10,160 nt of DNA from JBBTTS01 sp038064135 (GTDB taxonomy: Bacteria > Patescibacteriota > Saccharimonadia > Saccharimonadales > OMJO01), in the NCBI GenBank assembly GCA_038064135.1, contig JBBTTS010000032.1, positions 1 to 10,160 of the forward strand, given 5' to 3'. The translations under genes were made by a program, and so were the position numbers. Under the pieces are notes generated by a model, which worked only from the letters and a program-made list of their open reading frames with translations, did no database searches and was not told where the DNA came from. Below are positions 7,093 to 10,160 of this stretch, in pieces. Numbering within the stretch: the first letter of the stretch is position 1; each line of letters begins with the position of its first letter.

Positions 7093-7983
7093 TTATTGGT
7101 ACAGCACCTCAACGCCAACCCAAACGTATTCCCATGCTTCTGGCTCCGGACCTTGATATTCGGCTTCTTCGGGGTAGCTAGGAATCCAGCCATGTATTTT
7201 AGCCTTTTCGTAATTATTATTTTTGATCCAAGTAAAGCAGCTACTGGCCACAAAAGACAGGCTTCCGTCTTCGCACCACAAATCAATCGTGTAACCGCTG
7301 TGATGTCGGGAATAACCTGGTGGGGCAGTTATGACCAAGGTTCCCACAACAGCACCATCGCTTTGGCCGGCGGCAATTTTACTGATAGTTGCACCCCTGT
7401 CGTAAAGACGGTTCAAAAATAAATTCCGCTGATAATCTACCGATCTATAAGCTGAATTAAGCTTTAGGGGTATACTTTCACGTTTTGCGGTATCGCGCAT
7501 TGCTTGCCAAGCATCTAGAGCAAGTGGCTGCAACAGATCGTCGCCCATCAGGCCAGCTTCTTGTGTTTTTTGAATTGATGCTACGGGTACGCTTCCACGT
7601 CTATAGCCTCGTTTTTCTGCCATGTTGCGAATGCGTAAGTCGGCCTGCTCATTGCCCGTAATTGGCAAACTGTCACTTATAGGCTGTACATTTGGGTAGC
7701 CAATCGATAGAAACAACTGCTTAAAGTCCGTATCTGAGAGTTGACGAAGCTGCCTATTAGAATTGTTTAACTTTTGTGGAGTATTTGTTTGTTGGGTAGA
7801 ATCGGATAAGTTGTTAGTAGGCTTGTCAGAGATTTCTACTGAGGATGGAGTACGTAATTCAAACCACCAGTATGACCCACCTAGTCCAGTTAAAATCAAT
7901 ACCAAAAGTACTACCTTTAAGCTTGATCTTGGAGATTTTCGCTTTTTTAGTTGCTTGAATTGTTGGGGTTCGACAACATGCAT
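7093..7983 (-). CDS. VanY-like D,D-/L,D-carboxypeptidase (peptidase M15B), membrane-anchored
   Basis: This 296-residue protein has a lysine/arginine-rich N terminus (10-23), one membrane segment (22-39), a Ser/Thr/Asn/Gln-rich linker (about 45-80) and an extracytoplasmic VanY domain (about 85-296). The family trims terminal D-alanine from peptidoglycan stem peptides using zinc. Visible motifs are SAYRSVDYQRNLF (177-189), SRHHSGYTID (225-234, the SxHxxGxxxD zinc-binding motif with H227 and D234), HGWIPSYP (264-271) and EAWEYVWVG (282-290). The usual last motif is ExWH, with Glu as catalytic base and His as third zinc ligand; here His is E285. The enzyme may therefore use an unusual metal site or be impaired. 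Start at 7983 is the only ATG before the membrane segment; no ribosome-binding site is seen, but TGTTACACT ends 11 nt upstream. Confidence 0.88.
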   Translation of the reverse strand: MHVVEPQQFKQLKKRKSPRSSLKVVLLVLILTGLGGSYWWFELRTPSSVEISDKPTNNLSDSTQQTNTPQKLNNSNRQLRQLSDTDFKQLFLSIGYPNVQPISDSLPITGNEQADLRIRNMAEKRGYRRGSVPVASIQKTQEAGLMGDDLLQPLALDAWQAMRDTAKRESIPLKLNSAYRSVDYQRNLFLNRLYDRGATISKIAAGQSDGAVVGTLVITAPPGYSRHHSGYTIDLWCEDGSLSFVASSCFTWIKNNNYEKAKIHGWIPSYPEEAEYQGPEPEAWEYVWVGVEVLYQ

Positions 7984-7994
7984 ATGATTAATTA

Positions 7995-8003
7995 AGTGTA
8001 ACA
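7995..8003 (-). promoter_or_regulatory. Extended -10-like TGTTACACT before the VanY-like gene
   Basis: TG-T-TACACT ends 11 nt before the ATG at 7983. It lies back to back with the tRNA-Gln promoter, so this 83-bp gap would hold divergent promoters. TACACT matches the -10 consensus at four of six positions and no -35 box is clear. Confidence 0.35.
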
Positions 8004-8014
8004 GAGAGTTGTGA

Positions 8015-8043
8015 TTGAGAAAAAGCTAATTTTAGGTTACAAT
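8015..8043 (+). promoter_or_regulatory. Sigma70-type promoter of tRNA-Gln
   Basis: TTGAGA (8015-8020), a 17-nt spacer and TACAAT (8038-8043) form a near-consensus housekeeping promoter. The expected transcription start, near 8050, leaves a leader of roughly 16 nt before the mature tRNA. It is the strongest promoter seen in the window. Confidence 0.75.
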
Positions 8044-8066
8044 CTACGATGTTATTTACAATTTAA

Positions 8067-8141
8067 TAGGGAGTGGCCAAGTGGTAAGGCACATGGTTTT
8101 GGTCCATGCATTCGGGGGTTCGAATCCCTCCTCCCTAGCCA
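8067..8141 (+). tRNA. tRNA-Gln (anticodon TTG), CCA encoded
   Basis: A full cloverleaf can be drawn by hand. The 7-bp acceptor stem is TAGGGAG with CTCCCTA. The D arm is GCC-AAGTGGTAA-GGC, and the anticodon arm is CATGG-TTTTGGT-CCATG with anticodon TTG at 8099-8101, reading CAA. The T arm is GGGGG-TTCGAAT-CCCTC with one G-T pair. The discriminator is G and the CCA tail is encoded (8139-8141). The variable loop is short, as expected for a class I tRNA. It closely resembles bacterial tRNA-Gln and has its own promoter and terminator. Confidence 0.97.
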
Positions 8142-8150
8142 AAATATGAA

Positions 8151-8182
8151 AGTCAGACCATGAGTCTGGCTTTTGTATTTTG
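8151..8182 (+). terminator. Rho-independent terminator after tRNA-Gln
   Basis: AGTCAGAC and GTCTGGCT pair over 8 bp (one G-T pair) around the loop CATGA. The 3' arm runs straight into TTTTGTATTTT. The hairpin starts 10 nt after the CCA end and closes a single-tRNA transcription unit. Confidence 0.85.
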
Positions 8183-8314
8183 ATAGTTGCTTGAAAGGGT
8201 TCGAACGACCGAGTCCTGTGCACTCGGACCGCCCGTAGCCCGAAGGGTAATGTTAGCAAACCTTTTTTGTTTTGCTGTAATGGCGACCCCCCCTAGCTAT
8301 CGCTTGTCTAGGGG

Positions 8315-8330
8315 TGTATACTTATATACA
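8315..8330. promoter_or_regulatory. Operator-like dyad over a -10 element
   Basis: TGTATA-CTTA-TATACA is a perfect 6-bp inverted repeat with a 4-nt centre. It overlaps a possible -10 element (TATACT, 8317-8322) and touches the Shine-Dalgarno sequence at 8331. A repressor bound here would block transcription; as RNA, a hairpin here would sit beside the ribosome-binding site. No matching -35 box was found. Confidence 0.35.
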
Positions 8331-8336
8331 AAGGAG
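8331..8336 (+). promoter_or_regulatory. Shine-Dalgarno of the orphan gene
   Basis: AAGGAG lies 8 nt before the ATG at 8345. It is the strongest ribosome-binding site in the window and fixes the start of this unrecognised gene. Confidence 0.75.
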
Positions 8337-8344
8337 TTCAGTGG

Positions 8345-8842
8345 ATGTATAAACACGTGTTACATAATTCGTCTACTGGACCCCAGATATATGTAAATTT
8401 GATCTCATCGGCCGCAGGCCACTACCTAAGTCGGCAACCATATTTAATCAATATTGTGATCGAGGCTTTAGACAGACCTAACTATGGGCCGTCTAAAATA
8501 AATGTCGAATACGATATGGGACGGGTTATAGGCCATAGCGACATAGTTACTACCAATGAAAAAGACACTATTTTTTACGCAAAACCAGTAAAACTAAATT
8601 CATTCACACGATTTACTAAAAATAGAAACCCGGTACCTAGCAATACTTTATCTCTGAAGCTTTCAAAAGACGATGAGGGCAATTACGAACTTTTCGAAGC
8701 TTGGATTGGTCCAAGCACACCTCCTTTTCCAGAAAACCAAGATTCTCCGCAACGAGATAAAACTTTTTGGCAGACACATGCACACGTCTTTGACTCATAT
8801 AATTTACAGTCAAAAACTATTACTAAAATTTGCCCATACTAA
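8345..8842 (+). CDS. Uncharacterised 165-residue protein
   Basis: I do not recognise this protein. The ATG has a strong AAGGAG 8 nt upstream and the frame runs to TAA without interruption, so the gene is probably real. There is no signal peptide or membrane segment, which suggests a soluble cytoplasmic protein. The N-terminal third (1-45) looks helical (YVNLISSAAGHYL, YLINIVIEAL). The middle part looks like alternating strands: INVEYDMGRVIG (52-63), DTIFYAK (74-80), FTRF (87-90), TLSLKLSKDDEGNYELFEAWIG (101-122), followed by a proline-rich turn (PSTPPFP, 123-129) and an FW-x-x-HAHVF stretch (141-149). Two cysteines are absent apart from C163. It stands alone between a tRNA terminator and a convergent oxidase operon, with a dyad over its possible promoter. 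A small nuclease- or toxin-like fold is a guess only. Confidence 0.75.
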   Translation: MYKHVLHNSSTGPQIYVNLISSAAGHYLSRQPYLINIVIEALDRPNYGPSKINVEYDMGRVIGHSDIVTTNEKDTIFYAKPVKLNSFTRFTKNRNPVPSNTLSLKLSKDDEGNYELFEAWIGPSTPPFPENQDSPQRDKTFWQTHAHVFDSYNLQSKTITKICPY

Positions 8843-8853
8843 ATTTGTTTATT

Positions 8854-8894
8854 AGAACCTAGAAACTTGATTAATTAATTAAAACTAAGGTTCT
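8854..8894. repeat. Imperfect inverted repeat between convergent gene ends
   Basis: AGAACCTAG (8854-8862) pairs with CTAAGGTTCT (8885-8894) over 9 bp with one bulged base, enclosing an AT-rich loop that contains TTAATTAATTAA. It spans the 42-bp gap between the orphan gene and cyoD and includes the cyoD stop codon. A bidirectional terminator is possible, but the loop is large and no U-run follows. Confidence 0.3.
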
Positions 8895-9571
8895 TTAACT
8901 GTAAAGTATCCGGCTGTTTCTGGCTGTAAATGATTGTGAAATCTAAATGAGCCTGATTCGGAAAGGGTAATTGTTTTACTTTTTCCACTGCGTACTATAA
9001 TATCGTTTTCGCCTGCGTATGCATCGTGCTCTGGATGTAAGCCAAATGATATTTCTAAATACTTTTCATCATTATTGATAAAGGTTAGTGTGTCGCATTT
9101 TTGTGCTGTAATATAAAGGGGACTAACTAGGCCATCGGAAATATTGACCCTGTGGTTTTCGTGCTGTGCTTGACAAACACCAGTTCGCCCGCCACCGATT
9201 TGGTAAATATTTTCATCATTTAACAGTTTTTTTGTCTGGTCTGATGGCATCATATTGTAGTGTAGATTATTCGTGATCATTATAGATCCACCCACGACTA
9301 TTAGAATTATCCCCACTGTTGAGTAAAAAAAGTACAGGTTCCATCTAGGTTTTGGACCACGGCCCAAGTGCAAGAAAAACGTAATCTGGACAAACATTTG
9401 CAATAACGCAAAGACAAGTATTGAAATAAGTAGCGCTGTACCCGTAACTGTTTTATTTACTACTAATTTGTATGGAATGAAGGTAAATATTAACGAAAGA
9501 ATAAATCCGATTACGTATGACCTTGTGGTACTGTGCTCACTTTGTTTAACTTCGTGACCAACAGCACTCAT
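8885..9571 (-). CDS. cyoD: Cytochrome bo3 quinol oxidase subunit IV with C-terminal cupredoxin-like domain
   Basis: The first ~108 of 228 residues match CyoD, the small three-helix subunit of the proton-pumping bo3 ubiquinol oxidase: RSYVIGFILSLIFTFIPY (17-34), then helices near 45-67 and 79-100, ending in NLHYNMM as in E. coli (NLNYNMM). E. coli CyoD stops there at 109 residues. Here about 110 more follow, resembling a cupredoxin: beta-strand-like segments, HPEHD (179-183), and a final SFRFHNHLQPETAGYFTV (208-225), where F-x-F-H-x-H...G-x-F-x-V takes the place of the blue-copper Cys/His/Met loop. C133 and C159 could form a disulfide. By CyoD topology this domain faces outward. The ATG at 9571 has GAAGG 7 nt upstream and overlaps the cyoC stop as ATGA; an upstream in-frame ATG at 9634 lies within cyoC and is rejected. 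Confidence 0.9.
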   Translation of the reverse strand: MSAVGHEVKQSEHSTTRSYVIGFILSLIFTFIPYKLVVNKTVTGTALLISILVFALLQMFVQITFFLHLGRGPKPRWNLYFFYSTVGIILIVVGGSIMITNNLHYNMMPSDQTKKLLNDENIYQIGGGRTGVCQAQHENHRVNISDGLVSPLYITAQKCDTLTFINNDEKYLEISFGLHPEHDAYAGENDIIVRSGKSKTITLSESGSFRFHNHLQPETAGYFTVKEP

Positions 9572-10160
9572 ACGAAAGCCTTCAGGTAAACAATTGTAAA
9601 TATAAATATCCAGACGATATCTAAGAAGTGCCAAAATAGACTTAGCATTGCTAACTTACGCACTAACTGCGAATTCAGTCCTCGTTTTATGACATATGCT
9701 AAAGTTGTCGACATCCAAAGTAAACCAAAAGTTATATGTAAACCATGCGTTCCTACCAGTATAAAAAAGGACGACAAAAAAGCATTAATTTTGAGGGTAT
9801 GACCTTCGTGAATCAGCTCGGCGAATTCTTTTAATTCTATGCTTAAAAAGGCAACACCTAATGCAAAAGTAACTCCAAACCAAAATAATACTTGCGACTT
9901 ATTGAACCTTCGCGCCGCTATCATTGCAAGCCCAACAGTAAAACTACTAGTTAGTAAAATTAATGTTTCGGTAAGTGCCAGCCTAAGGCTGAAAAGTTCG
10001 CTACCTCCAGGGCCACCTTGGGTGCTTTTGAACAAGACAGAATACACTGCAAACAATACTGCAAACATCAGCAAATCGGTCATTAGGTAAATCCAAAAGC
10101 CAAACATTGCTCTGTCGGTAGCAGCAGCTTCATGGTCTATGTGGAGGTTATTTTTGTTAT
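9568..10160 (-). CDS. cyoC: Cytochrome bo3 quinol oxidase subunit III, 5' end beyond window
   Basis: Subunit III of the heme-copper quinol oxidase, a five-helix integral membrane protein. The sequence is close to E. coli CyoC: MFGFWIYLMTDLLMF, GGPGGSELFSL, NKSQV, IELKEFAELI with the conserved acidic position of subunit III, FLSSFFILVGTHGLH, and SLFWHFLDIVWIFIFTIVYL. The frame stays open upstream of the ATG at 10107 to the window edge, adding 17 residues (including HIDHEAAATDRA) that match the His-rich N-terminal tail of CyoC, so the true start lies to the right and 10107 is internal. About 196 of ~200 residues are visible. It overlaps cyoD as ATGA; cyoA and cyoB are expected just beyond the right edge. 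Confidence 0.95.
   Translation of the reverse strand, partial: NKNNLHIDHEAAATDRAMFGFWIYLMTDLLMFAVLFAVYSVLFKSTQGGPGGSELFSLRLALTETLILLTSSFTVGLAMIAARRFNKSQVLFWFGVTFALGVAFLSIELKEFAELIHEGHTLKINAFLSSFFILVGTHGLHITFGLLWMSTTLAYVIKRGLNSQLVRKLAMLSLFWHFLDIVWIFIFTIVYLKAFV
9579..9583 (-). promoter_or_regulatory. Shine-Dalgarno of cyoD
   Basis: GAAGG on the minus strand lies 7 nt before the ATG at 9571, inside the end of cyoC. It supports this start over the longer reading that begins at 9634. Confidence 0.6.

Larger units (their letters stand above)
8183..8344 (+). other. Hairpin-rich non-coding leader before the orphan gene
   Basis: No convincing gene lies in this stretch, but it is dense in small inverted repeats: CCGAGT/ACTCGG around a 7-nt loop (8209-8227), CCC-GAA-GGG (8239-8247), AGCAAA/TTTGCT around a T-rich loop (8255-8276), CCCCTAG/CTAGGGG around an 11-nt loop (8290-8314), and TGTATA/TATACA around CTTA (8315-8330). 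It is more GC-rich than its surroundings at 8200-8250. It could be a structured 5' leader, an unrecognised small RNA, or the remains of an older element. No known riboswitch or RNA family was recognised. Confidence 0.4.

Noticed and set aside
7096..7422. 108-residue plus-strand frame opposite the VanY-like gene
   Set aside because: It is a shadow of a clearly recognised gene, with no ribosome-binding site and no recognisable motifs.
8116..8205. GGGTTCGAA in the tRNA T arm (8116-8124) and again at 8197-8205, as possible attachment-site repeats of an integrated element
   Set aside because: Only 9 bp match, the two copies are 81 bp apart with just the tRNA end and terminator between them, and no integrase is in the window.
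8209..8227. CCGAGT/ACTCGG stem with a 7-nt loop read as a tRNA anticodon arm
   Set aside because: The base before the supposed anticodon is C on both strands instead of the near-invariant T33, and no acceptor, D or paired T arm can be drawn around it.
8056..8259. 67-residue minus-strand frame containing GFEPPNAWTKTMCLTTWPLP
   Set aside because: It is the exact antisense of tRNA-Gln and its terminator. Such frames are a well-known source of false proteins in databases.
9572..9634. N-terminal extension of cyoD by 21 residues from an ATG at 9634
   Set aside because: It lies wholly inside cyoC in another frame and has no family similarity; the ATG at 9571 has a Shine-Dalgarno, the ATGA overlap and the expected CyoD N terminus.
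10105..10107. ATG at 10107 as the start of cyoC
   Set aside because: The frame continues upstream with 17 residues resembling the CyoC N-terminal tail, so this is an internal methionine of a gene cut by the window edge.
1..10160. TGA recoded as glycine, CRISPR arrays, insertion sequences or an obvious phage
   Set aside because: TGA ends several genes exactly where their families end; no regularly spaced repeats, transposase, integrase or phage genes were seen on either strand.

Overview
The window looks like a Patescibacteria (CPR) chromosome, most likely a Candidatus Saccharibacteria (TM7) lineage. The evidence is compact AT-rich DNA, genes joined by ATGA stop/start overlaps, very short intergenic gaps, and a set of recognisable proteins: RecR, a DHH phosphoesterase, CysRS, paired PimA-like glycosyltransferases, an AI-2E permease, a VanY-type carboxypeptidase and subunits of a bo3-type quinol oxidase. 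TGA is used as a stop (recR, cysS, one glycosyltransferase, cyoC), so this is not a TGA-to-glycine lineage. The phylum call is inference from gene content and style; no 16S rRNA gene is present.

Layout. (1) Positions 1-2779, plus strand: an information-processing operon of recR (5' truncated by the window), a DHH/DHHA1 phosphoesterase and cysS, with overlapping ends. (2) Positions 2770-7983, minus strand, read right to left: a cell-envelope block of a membrane-anchored VanY-like peptidase, an alpha/beta hydrolase, two GT4 glycosyltransferases of the PimA type and an AI-2E family permease. Its end overlaps the end of cysS by 10 bp, beside a perfect 20-bp palindrome. (3) Positions 8015-8182, plus strand: tRNA-Gln(TTG) with its own clear promoter and terminator. 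(4) Positions 8183-8842: a hairpin-rich leader of about 160 bp and an unrecognised 165-residue protein. (5) Positions 8885-10160, minus strand: cyoD and cyoC, the distal end of a cytochrome bo3 quinol oxidase operon that continues beyond the right edge.

How it fits together. Block 2 probably acts at the cell surface: the glycosyltransferases would build a glycolipid or surface glycan and the VanY-like protein would trim peptidoglycan stems. Block 5 implies a terminal oxidase, so the cell can probably consume oxygen even if it is otherwise reduced.

Most notable observations. CyoD carries a C-terminal cupredoxin-like domain of about 110 residues. All five genes of the envelope block lack a Shine-Dalgarno sequence and have a -10-like TAnAnT hexamer 7-11 nt before the start codon, which suggests leaderless transcripts, while cysS, cyoD, the DHH gene and the orphan gene have Shine-Dalgarno-like sequences. 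Key metal-ligand residues appear substituted in the VanY-like peptidase, the DHH protein and the RecR zinc finger. The orphan gene next to the tRNA has a dyad overlapping its possible -10 element.
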